Assembly: GCF_000182925.2 (NCBI RefSeq)
Contig: NC_026507.1
Span: 1,302,001 to 1,366,000 of the forward strand
DNA: 64,000 nt
Source: Neurospora crassa OR74A
Taxonomy: Eukaryota > Ascomycota > Sordariomycetes > Sordariales > Sordariaceae
Direction of reading: 5' to 3'
Below the pieces are notes generated by a model, which worked only from the letters and a program-made list of their open reading frames with translations, did no database searches and was not told the origin of the DNA. Made by a program: the position numbers and the translations under genes. This document shows positions 13,301 through 23,152 of this stretch, in pieces (the first letter of the stretch is position 1; each line of letters starts with the position of its first letter).

Positions 13301-14845
13301 GTCAAATTACCTTACCTAGCAACTGCAACCAACCATACCTAGCCTCCCGTCGCTAGCCTGCATCAGACTGGGCACTCATGGAGAAAGTAAGAGGAGGAAT
13401 GTAACGTTTGTTACTTCCGAGGGGAACCACCTTCGCTGATGTCGTAGGTATCGTGTACGTGCCATAGATGGTGGTGATGTAGAGATCCCCCCCCCTTTTT
13501 GCTACTATATCCGCCTCAAGGCTTAAGCCGGCAACGAGAAAGAGTTGTCACCGCCACCAGAGCTACTGGTCCTGTTTATATATTTCCGCGACTTCTTCAC
13601 CAAAGGGAAATCGGTTATTGACCTTGTCATGAAAATGTCAAGATCGATTCAAAGTACACTTCTCCATCTCGTCTATACATGCAGTCAATAGAAACGGTAT
13701 GTACGATCTGATGAGGCGTCTAACCGACCGACAACGGTTTCATACTCTACAATAACAAGGGAAGGGGGATATGCATATGAAGTAACGTAGGTACGTAAGG
13801 GAACAAAAGGGCCGCGGCAACGGGAGCGGGAGCGGGAACGGCAGGGAAAACACAAGAAAAGCAAAACAATTTACAGAGCGACCATGGATGCCACGAAGTA
13901 ATTCCATAGTCTTGTAGAAGAGAATGGAAGTTGAAGCCTCCGTCCTCCCCTAGAGTGCCCGCCGCCCTATCGAGATAACGGTTTCGAAAACACAGCAGAA
14001 AAAAGGAACAAAAGCCCGCACAACTGCGACCTTTTTAGCGGGATGCAACGTCAACTCACCCCGTCCCTGGCTGTGACGGGGCCGAGTACATAGAAGTTAG
14101 TATGATACTGAGCGATCATATGTACAAACAGGGATATCTGCACATTCACGCATGTTGATTCGGGCTTTGATCAAAACTTGGTGAAAAAGCAAATGCTCAT
14201 CATTGTCATGTAATTCATAAAAACTTTTGATTTTCTCCTGTGCCCTTCCAAAAAACTTACAGGCCGTACTGCAGAGAGAAGGTGATCACTTCGTCCACAT
14301 GCCTTTGATCGTCATTATATCTGCAGTAGTGTAGGGTATTATCGAACATGGGATTATGCGATCTGTGATGCGGCTGTAGTGTCAGTGTTGGATGATTCGA
14401 TGAAGAGATAAGTGGTCCTAACGCCTGGCTCAAGTTGGTATCGACCTGGCAAGCTGCCCGTCAGTAGACGGAGGGAAAAGGCAACTCTAAACAGTAGTTG
14501 AACGCCCACGGTGATCCAAAACAGTTGCAAAACAAGAACCATTTGTGGTCCAATGCAATTTCTTTCATTTATTTTTTTGCCGTTGCTTTATTCGGAGACA
14601 AGCTGTTACGATTATACACACTTTTAGCCGTAGTGAAAATGACTGTCAAAAACCTCCCCTATTCGTTCATTGCCGTAAAAATGACCACAGCGTCCGTCTC
14701 CAGCCTAGAAAGCCGACTCAAGTTGTTCCTCAACCTAAACGCTCCAATACCCACGATAAGTCCATCATGCATTGACTCAAGGAGTCTCCGACACCCTACA
14801 CCATCGTCTACCACGTACTCAACCTTCATCTTCAATGATCGCCGC

Positions 14846-15896
14846 TTAGTCCTCCTCGCCGATGCGGATTCTACCCTCAGTAGCAAGGCCATGAGACCAG
14901 TAGCCAGGGAGGTCAATATTGGTCTCGGGCATAGCCCGATGGCTCAACAACAACCAGAAACCAAAGACGGGCTTGGCGAGCAAGTCGAGAACGGTGTAAA
15001 TCAAGATCTCGGTATCGACATTCGTTCTGCGAGCACCACCGGCGATTCCCCAAATACTATGAAAGGAGGTCTTGTTAGCAACAACCGAGAGGCGCACGAT
15101 TACGAATGAAGCACTTACATGGGATACGCAGTCCACAGCAACAGCGCAAACACAGCCAAACCGGTAAATAGCCTCGAGACACCACGTCCCTTGGCTGTAA
15201 CAGTCCTGCTGCCATGAAGCGCCACATGCCAGATGACGAAGAGGTACGAGAAACATCCAATGGTGTACCATCCCCACTTCTGCGCCGTATTTCCTCCCTC
15301 TCCCAGCGCCGCGAACAGGCCGCACAGCACCATAATCACGTCCGCCACAATCGCCATCAGCGTGTGAGCGCCATCAACGCCGGCCAGCAGGCACAGCTCC
15401 AGCAGCAACAGCGGCGTGGTCAAGGCCCAGTCGACGTAGCGGCCCCAGAACACCTGGCGACACACCTGGTGTGAGGTGTCGGGCACGTGCTTATGGTGGT
15501 CCCAAGCGGTGTCACAGTTGAAGGTGGTGGCGTGGCCCGTGGCCATGGCGAAGTACGAGAGCGAGGCAACGACGGTGATGAGCGTTGTGATGACGTGGAA
15601 CAGACGCTTTGAGGTCGGCACGTTCCACGACAGGAGGGCAAAGATGCCCGACGAGAGCACCATGAGGGCGAAGGTCACCCATAGAGTGCGGTGGCCTGTT
15701 TCGCCAAGGGTTTGATACTCTGTTGGGGTAGCTGGTTCACATAGTGTTAGTCTGGGAATTCGGTTTAACAGAAGATACCTAAGAAGACGGAGGCGGGAGA
15801 CGTACGGACCACGGTCGGGACTGGTCCCGGCACATGGCTGGATGTGGTGGATGTGGTGGGCCGAAGCATGTCGGCGACTTGCTCTGGATGGATCAT
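14846..15896 (-). CDS. nop-1: NOP-1 microbial (type I) opsin
   Basis: Three exons on the reverse strand: 15896-15806, 15731-15119 and 15056-14846, totalling 915 nt and 304 residues. Introns are GTACGT...ACCAG and GTAAGT...CATAG. The first exon (MIHPEQVADMLRP) is short, so the long unspliced ORF reading through the intron gives a false N-terminus. The protein has seven hydrophobic helices. Helix C carries RYVDWALTTPLLLLEL, with Asp at the proton-acceptor position and Glu where bacteriorhodopsin has the donor Asp. Helix G carries LDLLAKPVFG with the retinal Schiff-base lysine at about residue 263, so it should bind all-trans retinal, unlike the lysine-less opsin-related proteins. From known work, NOP-1 is a green-light-absorbing, slow-photocycle opsin linked to conidiation-stage light responses. 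The reading frame is intact. The RIP-mutated transposon block begins about 0.8 kb upstream of its ATG. Confidence 0.97.
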
Positions 15897-16678
15897 GTTG
15901 CTTTGAAAGTACCCAGTTCAACTACCCAAGAAGCCGGTTGGTGATATGTTGATGAAAGGGAGAACAGCGAGAGAATCGCCCGGATTGCTCAACAGCAGAG
16001 GGCACACACTTTATTCCTTCGCGTGGGCAGCATGATGGCACTGCTGTTGCTGCATGGGAAGGAGGACAATGCGGAGATGCAGACAAGTCAGCTGGTAGAC
16101 ATCCGTAACGGCGACGTCATCCAGATCCTGTGTGTCACCCGAGATGAAGTCCGACCCGATGTGGCGGAAGTGCAGATGGTTGCTGGGTGGTGCCTTCAAG
16201 ACGGTCGGTCAAATGTGTTGCGTTGTGTTTCCTGGACTCGGACTGCAAAGGATGCTGGGAAGCTGCCTGTTGTGCCTGGTGGTGACGGTGCGGGGAACGA
16301 GTTAAACAGCACACACCATGATCTGCATTGCATCCGTCCCGAGCGTACGCGTCCAGAGATCTCCCCATTCGTTGCCTGGCAGGAACAAGATGGGATCTAC
16401 ACTATGTGGTCATGTCGTCATTCCAGATGCCCTTCTGACTTTGCTCCCGCTTTACTCCCCATGTTTTGATGAGCGGAGGCAGGCTTCAACCGGTCCTGTC
16501 CTGCCTGCCATTGTACCTAGAGGTAGCCATGGCAAATGTGGATTTATCGATGGGGAATAACTCGAGAGAAATCGCAAATGGACAGAACAGAACTCGACAG
16601 ATGTGAGACCAGCGTGGGTAAATGCAAACCGACGAATGTTCTGATGCACTCCGTCAGTTTGGGAATCGGATGGTTCCC
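15897..16678. promoter_or_regulatory. nop-1 upstream region between the gene and the transposon block
   Basis: This is the only GC-balanced DNA between the nop-1 start codon (15896) and the first transposon end (about 16680). The nop-1 promoter must therefore lie here or reach into the silenced block. No TATA box or light-response element could be assigned with confidence. The forward ORF at about 16023-16469 has no family features and overlaps this region. Confidence 0.5.
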
Positions 16679-16684
16679 TAGTTG

Positions 16685-16755
16685 TTCCCACACTCAATCG
16701 CCTATGCAGTCTTGGCAAGAGGTGTGTGTGCGTGCACACACACACACACACCGCA
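16685..16755 (+). repeat. left terminal inverted repeat of the Tc1-type element
   Basis: Pairs with 20906-20972. It is much less mutated than the interior: GC-balanced here, with AT-rich sequence starting immediately inside. It contains the near-palindromic GT/CA hairpin 16721-16752. Confidence 0.85.
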
Positions 16756-17009
16756 CTTCTGTATTGTACAACTTTATTAAAATTTATTATTTTACAATAA
16801 TTTCTAAATTAATTTGAAGCTATTTCAACGTACAAAGTAATTACAATACTAGTAATTAATCAAATCCATCGTAATAATACCTCCTAAAACAATCCTTAAT
16901 TTAAAGCCCGCCAATATAAAGCAATCCTATACTCGAAGTAGCGTACTAATAGTCTACTTCAATAAAGACTAAGACTAGGAAAATCCTAGCCTAATAACTC
17001 TATAACACG

Positions 17010-19318
17010 CCTCCTCCTACCCTAGAAAAAAGAGCCGTAAAGCCGAGTAATTTACTAAAATCATCCCCAAAACTATTCTACCCAAAAAGAAGGCTACTCC
17101 CATCAAGACCGCCGTTAAAAAGACCGCCATTAAGAAGGGGAAGGCTACTGTACTAGAGCTAGAGCTAATCCTAATCCTAAAGCCGCCGTCGTCCCCCCCC
17201 AAGCCTACGATACCCATTAAAATTTCTAGTAGCGAAGAGGACTCTAATAATAATAATAAGGTCGAGTAATAATTCCCTGTCCGCCTTACCCCCAAGAAGT
17301 AGGCTCTCGATACCTCTTTTTATTTATCGGGTAACGATAATAGTAAGGTAGCCTCCCCGACTAAACTAATTACTTCGGTACTACCGGCCTAGCCCCGCGT
17401 TACCCGTAAGCTAACTACTTTCGCACCGCCGCTATATCCTAAATACCCTAAATCGATATGGGTCTAATTTAATGTAGTCGGTTTATATATTACCGCTAGC
17501 CGTACTAAATTACCTACTATCGAAGAACGTAATTCATTTAGAGAGGTTAAGGTTAAGTAAAATAATAACGAACTTTATAAATAGCGGTTTAGGACGATAT
17601 TACTTAGCGAGATTCTATATATATAGCGAGGTTATATAGAAGATATTATTAGCGATAATATAGCTATAGGGATAAAGTAGTTAGTCTCTTTATACAACGT
17701 TATATATATTGCTGCTACCTATAATAACCGCCGCGCCCGGGTTATTATATATAATAAGACTATTCCCGGGAAGGATTTTTATAACGAGTATAATAATATT
17801 AAATATAAGAGCGTTATAAAGTTGTACCTCTACTATACTAGTTAGTATTACTATTTTACTATATTATTTAAATTTCAATTAATTAACCTGCCCGCCAGTA
17901 AAATCCTAGCTACCCCATCCTCCTATAGTAATATACCCTCTACTCCTACCCCCTCTCGTAGTCTAATTAATCCTTTTATTACCCTAACCCTATAAATAAT
18001 CGATATACTATTGTTATAAAGGTTACGGACTCTAACCGACACCGAAAAGTCTAAACGCATTATAATAAATACTATATTAGTAAAAGTTAAGAAGAATTTA
18101 GAGGAGGACTAGTAGCGAGAGGAGTGTACGGGGGTAAAGCTACGCGGTACCGTATATTAAGAGCTAGTATAAATATAAACGTATAATCTTAGTTATAAGT
18201 ATAAGAATTATAATAAAGTTATTAAATACTAAATGTACTATATTATAAATAGGAGTATAACCTATTATAACCTTAATATTAAAAATATAAGTAAATAGGT
18301 ACGCACCATATCGCTAAGGAAGGCTACAGTAATTAACCTACTATTTAAATTAGTATAAAATATATTAAGTAATAAGGTAGTAGCCGCCTCTAGTACTAGC
18401 AATAGTAATAGTAAACGTAGGGGAGGAGGTAATAATTTACTAATTAACGTTAATATTATTAATAATATCAATAACAATAATAGTAATACCAATATAGAAA
18501 CTATAAATAATCTACTATAAACTATACTAAGGAGGGACAATTTTAGAGGTCTATACTAGCCATACCCTCCTCCCCTATACCCGCTATACCTATTACTATA
18601 CTAACACTTCCCTCCCTACTTTCAATATCCCTAAATCCAACTACCTTATACCGCTAGCAGCTCTATCGCCAACTCAACAATCGCTAGTAGCTATAACTAT
18701 AATATAACGGGCGCTTTCCCCCTACCGAGCAAAATAATAATTATCAATTCGTATACACCGTTAAAATATTTTACTACTATATTCTATAGGCACCCGACCA
18801 ACCGCGAAACTCTTACTACTAAGTGTACTAATACTAACCCTCCTCCTATCTCTACAACGACTATAATATTTACTTAACTACCGGTACCGCTATTAATCGT
18901 ACCACTGTTAATAGCGAGCGAAGAGGACGAAAGTAAAGAGATTAGAAACTCCCCAATAGAAGCCGGAAAATTATTTATACTACGTCCGCCTATACCTTCG
19001 ATTCTTAGTCTTTATTTATTACCGCCACCCCCCGCCCCGCCTAATTAGCCGGCTAAAGAGATTATTACCGAGTTCTTTAAAGCGTTCTATAAGTATTATT
19101 ATATTGGATCGTTAATTAAAGTAATACTAGTATATAGAGTTCTAATCGCTTTAAGGAATAAGTTCCGGAATAAAGAAGTACCGCCCGATATACTTGTACT
19201 CAAAAAGTAGCCGGTAGAGTAGTTTACAAGGCTAGGGTTTAGTTACAACCTCTATACGGTATTTAAGGATAGTATTAAAGATTTCCTCAAAATTAAGCAC
19301 ATAGCACTAGCAATGTAA
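17010..19318 (+). pseudogene. unidentified accessory ORF relic inside the Tc1-type element
   Basis: One forward frame reads as protein-like sequence for roughly 770 codons, broken by many TAA/TAG codons of the kind RIP makes from Gln and Trp codons. The visible order is a Lys-rich basic N-terminus (KKSRKAE, then KKATPIKTAVKK), an acidic Ser/Asn stretch (SSSEEDSNNNN), a long middle without recognisable motifs, a Pro-rich stretch, and a helical C-terminal segment of about 80 residues (from about 19060, ITEFFKAFYKYYY to FKDSIKDFLK) that resembles a SAM-like fold by hydrophobic pattern. The frame was followed by eye, and small shifts in the middle cannot be excluded. It converges on the transposase. 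It may be an accessory transposon gene, a captured host gene, or a separate insertion. I cannot name it. Confidence 0.5.
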
Positions 19319-19749
19319 TTAAACTATAGTAAATATACCCTTTAACCTCCATTGCCGTAATTTAACTAACTAATATATATTCTAAACCCGTAATTTAATA
19401 CTATACTCAAATATAATATTATTAGAGCTCTTACTTCTATAGCGGATAGCACTACTACCAACGGTCCCAACGAACAATAACGATATTACAAGTCGATTTA
19501 TAACAAAAGAAGGGGGTTTCTAGCATTTTAATATTATTATATAGATAAATACAATTTCTAATACTTTTAATACTTCTAATATTTCTAATATTTCTAGTAT
19601 TTTTAGTACATAATTCAATTTAATATATATAAATCCATCTCTCCCTTCTACACTCTCTACTGCCGCCCAAATATAATACCCGTCTCTCTATACTTAACTA
19701 GTTTATTAGTATATAATTCGCTATATTCTTTATTAATATTATTAAATTA

Positions 19750-20760
19750 ATTTATTATACTTTATACCCTATATCCTACGTTAATTGTTTAAAAAACGTA
19801 ATAAAATTGTCGTTTAATATCTTATTACTACCCTCGTTACAATATACCCTTTTAAACTACCGCTTAAAATCGCTAAAGTATACCTCAATAGGATTAAATT
19901 CGGGAGAATATAGTAACAAATACTACAATAAAACCCCCTTCTAATTATATACGTACTAGAATTCGGTATAAGAGTGCCAATTAGTATTATCTATCACCAA
20001 AATACTATTGCGACTAGGAAATAGATTTATTTTAAAGAGTAGGCATTTTACTATCCAATTCCAAACCCCAACTAAATCTATTACACTTCTAAATACCAAC
20101 ACATCTAATAACCTATCTACTATAATAGTTAGGAGGAGGTAATACCGCATACTGCGTACGAATTTATTTAATACTATCGCAATAGCACTGCGGGGTACCC
20201 AACTAATACAATAAGCGCCGTCCCTTCGGTTTATATTAAATTCGTTATAAAATACGAATATTTCTATAATAAATAAAGAGATTTTTAATATCTATTTAGC
20301 TACTAATATAAGGGATTATTATAATACCTTTATATAAAGTCGCTTCTTCTTCCACTTTTCCTATCGAAGGTACTACCGTACGGTCTCGGTCGAAACGTAT
20401 ACGTTATACTCATTAACCAAAAAGGCACAAATCTCGTCGAAATATAAATCGGGTTTTAGTACGAGGAGGTTTATAACTTCTTTTATAATATTAATTACAG
20501 TCAATAAAATATAGGGAGCAATATAGTATACGCTATACCTCAAGCGCCTATATAGGAAGCTTTCTAGTATTCTAGGAAGCTCGCGATAGTAAAAATACCT
20601 TACTAATATCTAATAAAGTACGCTTATATTTCCACACACTCCTTACACTTACACCAATAGTCTTAATAACGTCGTTAGAATACTTATTATTTACTAGCAT
20701 TATTATTATTAATACCTTCTAACGGGTATTAGGATAGCGCACTATATTAATAACGGTTCA
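19750..20760 (-). pseudogene. RIP-inactivated Tc1/mariner-type transposase
   Basis: The reverse strand keeps the DDE-transposase landmarks in one frame, with stops between them. From 5' to 3' these are an HTH-like start near 20700 (SNDVIKTIGVSVRSVWKYKR), the LKPDLYFDEICAFL segment near 20440, a decayed first-Asp motif (YNEFNINRRDG, D read as N) near 20240, the second catalytic Asp in VIDNTNWH near 19990, and YSPEFNPIE with the third acidic residue near 19900. The DN..WH and YSP.FNPIE signatures are those of Tc1/Ant1-like elements. The enzyme would cut and paste DNA at TA sites. This copy is dead. Confidence 0.85.
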
Positions 20761-20905
20761 AAAGATAATGTAAATATTAAAATAGACAACTACACAACGT
20801 AGAGTATTAAAATATCGACTTTTTGTACCAGTTTTGGCCAAATTTCAATATTAAACAATTGAGTTGAGTCGTGTAAAGCGATATCAAATAGCCAGATTTG
20901 TCAAA

Positions 20906-20972
20906 TGCGGTGTGTGTGTGTGCACGCACACACACCTCTTGCTAAGACTGTATAGGCGATTGAGTGTAGGAA
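20906..20972 (-). repeat. right terminal inverted repeat of the Tc1-type element
   Basis: Reverse complement of 16685-16755. Differences are C-to-T and G-to-A transitions (for example AGACTG TATAGG here against the complement of CCTATGCAGTCT on the left). The GT/CA tract is slightly shorter than on the left. Confidence 0.85.
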
Positions 20973-20976
20973 TGGA

Positions 20977-21347
20977 TATAATACTGAAGAGGATGGGGGG
21001 TTAGGGTTAAAACTATATAATAAGCTTATAGGGGGTATCGATCTATAGAAGTACTTAGGTATCCTAGTAATGCTTGATGGAAGGCTATGTTCTTATGGAA
21101 GTAGTAATAGTATAATGCTGCAACCGGTAATTATTCGAATCCATAGGTGTACCGCTCTGGTTCATGCTAGAGATTCAGCCGGTCCTCATGAATGAGACAT
21201 TACGAATAGGTAGGTACTTACACGATTCCGTACAACCGATACTGGTGTAGAGCCCCCAAGGCCAGCCCTAGGGCCCTTGCGGACGGGTTGGTTTCTACTA
21301 CTAAGTACTAGTAGTACTTGTAATAAGCCTAATAAGCCGATAAGGTA
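20977..21347. other. spacer between the two DNA transposons
   Basis: About 370 bp, moderately AT-rich, probably the original intergenic target sequence with light RIP spill-over. It contains GGGTTAGGGTTAAA near 21000, which matches barely two telomere-type units and is not evidence of a telomere. No gene is seen. Confidence 0.6.
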
Positions 21348-21439
21348 CTTGGGGGGTTCTGGGCGCCAAGGCTTTTAACCCCCCTACTCGTTAAGTAGGG
21401 AGTTGGGGAATTGTGGGACAACTTTTTAATCTAGGACAA
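21348..21439 (+). repeat. left 92-bp terminal inverted repeat of the pogo/Fot1-type element
   Basis: Matches the reverse complement of 42027-42118 almost throughout. The inner end reads GGACAACTTTTTAATC. It contains its own short hairpin, CCCCTACTCGTTAAGTAGGG. Confidence 0.93.
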
Positions 21440-21979
21440 CTCACATAGAATTTTACTAGCAATCTGTCCTACCCCTATATTAAACTACTACATTATATAT
21501 TAATATACCGTTGTTAAAAGCTATTAAAAATCGAGTATATTATTTAATTAGGTAGTAAGTAAATAAACTAGTCGGTTGTAATCTTTATTTATTACTTTCT
21601 AATACTAGCGCTAGTACTAGCGCTAGTCTAGGTATAGACGGTACCTCCTTTACTACTACCTCCTACCTTATTAGTATAGTCTTAATACGTATAATTTACT
21701 TTCTTACTTATATTTAAGTTTTTATAATACTTTCAACGTACTTTATAACCCCCTAGTATAGTATTAACTTAATAAATTGTAATTATAATAGATTTAAGGG
21801 GGCTAGAGTTGATAGCCTAATTTATGTAAGCGGTTTGGGAGTAGAAGGTAGTAGTATAAAGAAACGGTAGTTAATTGACGGGTATAGTAGTAAGTTATCC
21901 TCCTCCTCCTCCTTATCTCCCTTATTATTATTATATATTTTATTTATAATACTATCGTTCTTATTATTAAGAAGCGTAC

Positions 21980-22254
21980 TGATACCGGAATGGTATCGCT
22001 AGTGTCATTACATGTCAGATCACCTGACTGGATGACCCAGCCGCTCGGTTGGGTTCATTTAATTGAATGAACCGCTCCCACGGGAGCCCACCCACGTATG
22101 TGGGTCCTGTAGATTAGATAAGGCTTGCGCGCCTTGGTTAGTCGACTGCGCGCAAGCTTCCTAATCTAGATTCTTTTTTAGATTATTATTATATATATAT
22201 TTAATTAGATATATATTATTATTACTACATTCAAATACCCTTTTAATAGTATTA
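21980..22254 (+). repeat. 5' LTR of the outer Gypsy element
   Basis: 275 bp, the same length as the 3' copy. It carries three GC-richer inverted repeats: 22052-22073 (GGTTCATT...AATGAACC), 22090-22105 (ACCCAC GTAT GTGGGT) and 22110-22168 (TAGATTAG and GCTTGCGCG pairing with CGCGCAAGC and CTAATCTA). The outward-facing half is better preserved than the same half of the 3' LTR. Confidence 0.93.
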
Positions 22255-22410
22255 AATAATAATTGTAATTTTAATTACTTGACCTAAACTATATTATATT
22301 ATCCCTATCGTTAACTGGCCTTATTTAAGAAGGTATTAAGTATTATTGTATTAAGTAATAAAAGATTATTTTATTTATTAAAGGAAAGAAGTATTTAGAG
22401 GTACGTAAGA

Positions 22411-22683
22411 CGAATTTGGGTATTCTTGCGATTGTATAACTACTTTTCTAATTTAAAAAAGAAAGTATCTTATTTATTTAGTAAATACGATCTTCCCCTC
22501 TTTATAACGAATTTGGGTACCTATAGAGAATTATTCCGATAATATAATAAATTTAAGTAATTACAAAGTTAATTATACTCCTCCACCCTGTACGGCGAAT
22601 TTGGGTAATTGTGTATTACTACCTAGATCCTAGTATCGTAAGACCTAGACGCTAAAGGTTTCTCCTACTACCGAATTTAGGTA
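22411..22683 (+). repeat. four copies of CGAATTTGGGTA in the outer element leader
   Basis: The 12-mer occurs at 22411, 22508, 22596 and 22672. The last copy reads CGAATTTAGGTA, one G-to-A change. Spacings are 97, 88 and 76 bp. The surrounding sequence is otherwise heavily mutated and does not look like a long tandem repeat. It lies in the untranslated leader between LTR and gag, where packaging or dimerisation signals are found in LTR elements. No function is assigned. Confidence 0.75.
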
Positions 22684-22861
22684 TATAGTAGTATTTATCT
22701 ATTTTATTTAGTTTTTAATTATATATATTCTTTATTTTTAATATTAGTTATCGTTATTGTAAAATTATACTTAAATTCGTATTTATTTAATATATTTTAA
22801 TTAAAATGCCCGGTTTATTTATTAAATCCGATGACTCGAAGTTAGGCTCTTAAAATATCCT

Positions 22862-23152
22862 TAATACCGGACACCTATATTATTGTATATAGATTAGATA
22901 GAGCCGTGAGGTGGCTGGTCACGTGGGACTAATCCACCCGGCTATCCCTGTAGGAAGGTTGCTGCAGCCGGGCCGTGCCCGGCCGGCAAGTCGCAGACCC
23001 AATTGAATAGGTCTTGCGATAAGATAAGGAAGCTTTATAAAGCGCACCCTCTAGGCAAACCGTTAACTTCTACTTCTTCCTTCTACATCTTTTTTAACGC
23101 TTTTAAATACTATTATACTATTATTTATAGAGTACTCTAGTTACCTATATTA
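22862..23152 (+). repeat. 5' LTR of the inner Gypsy element
   Basis: 291 bp, starting TAATACCGGA (TG of the usual TG...CA border read as TA). It contains a GC-rich island near 22965-22990 with the hairpin GCCGGGC CGT GCCCGGC, which lacks CpA and so escaped RIP. All differences from the 3' LTR are transitions. Confidence 0.93.

Larger units (their letters stand above)
5672..14845. other. 9.2-kb stretch with no supportable gene
   Basis: It separates the transporter start from the nop-1 stop. No frame shows a recognisable family or a sustained gene-like ORF, and 13.35-14.35 kb has practically no ORF at all. It contains simple-sequence tracts (five CCCAT units 6304-6328, C13 at 6678-6690, G19 at 10284-10302, an A-run near 12150, CT repeats near 10570) and GC content close to the genes, so it is not RIP-degraded. 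It presumably holds the transporter promoter and the nop-1 3' UTR. A non-coding transcript cannot be excluded. Confidence 0.55.
16681..20976. mobile_element. Tc1/mariner-type DNA transposon relic with two convergent ruined ORFs
   Basis: Inverted repeats of about 70 bp bound the element. The left arm is 16685-16755 and the right arm 20906-20972. Their outer parts match except for transitions (TTCCCACACTCAATCGCC against TTCCTACACTCAATCGCC), and their inner parts are GT/CA-rich self-complementary tracts. TA dinucleotides at 16679-16680 and 20977-20978 may be the target duplication, but the four bases next to them do not match, so the exact ends are uncertain. Between the arms lie a minus-strand Tc1-type transposase relic and a plus-strand ORF relic facing it. 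At about 4.3 kb it is unusually long for this superfamily. Confidence 0.8.

Noticed and set aside
16023-16469. 148-codon forward ORF upstream of nop-1
   Set aside because: No family features, overlapping ORFs on both strands, and it occupies the nop-1 promoter region.
21000-21015. TTAGGGTTA near the spacer, as an interstitial telomere
   Set aside because: Barely two TTAGGG-type units, expected by chance in this composition.
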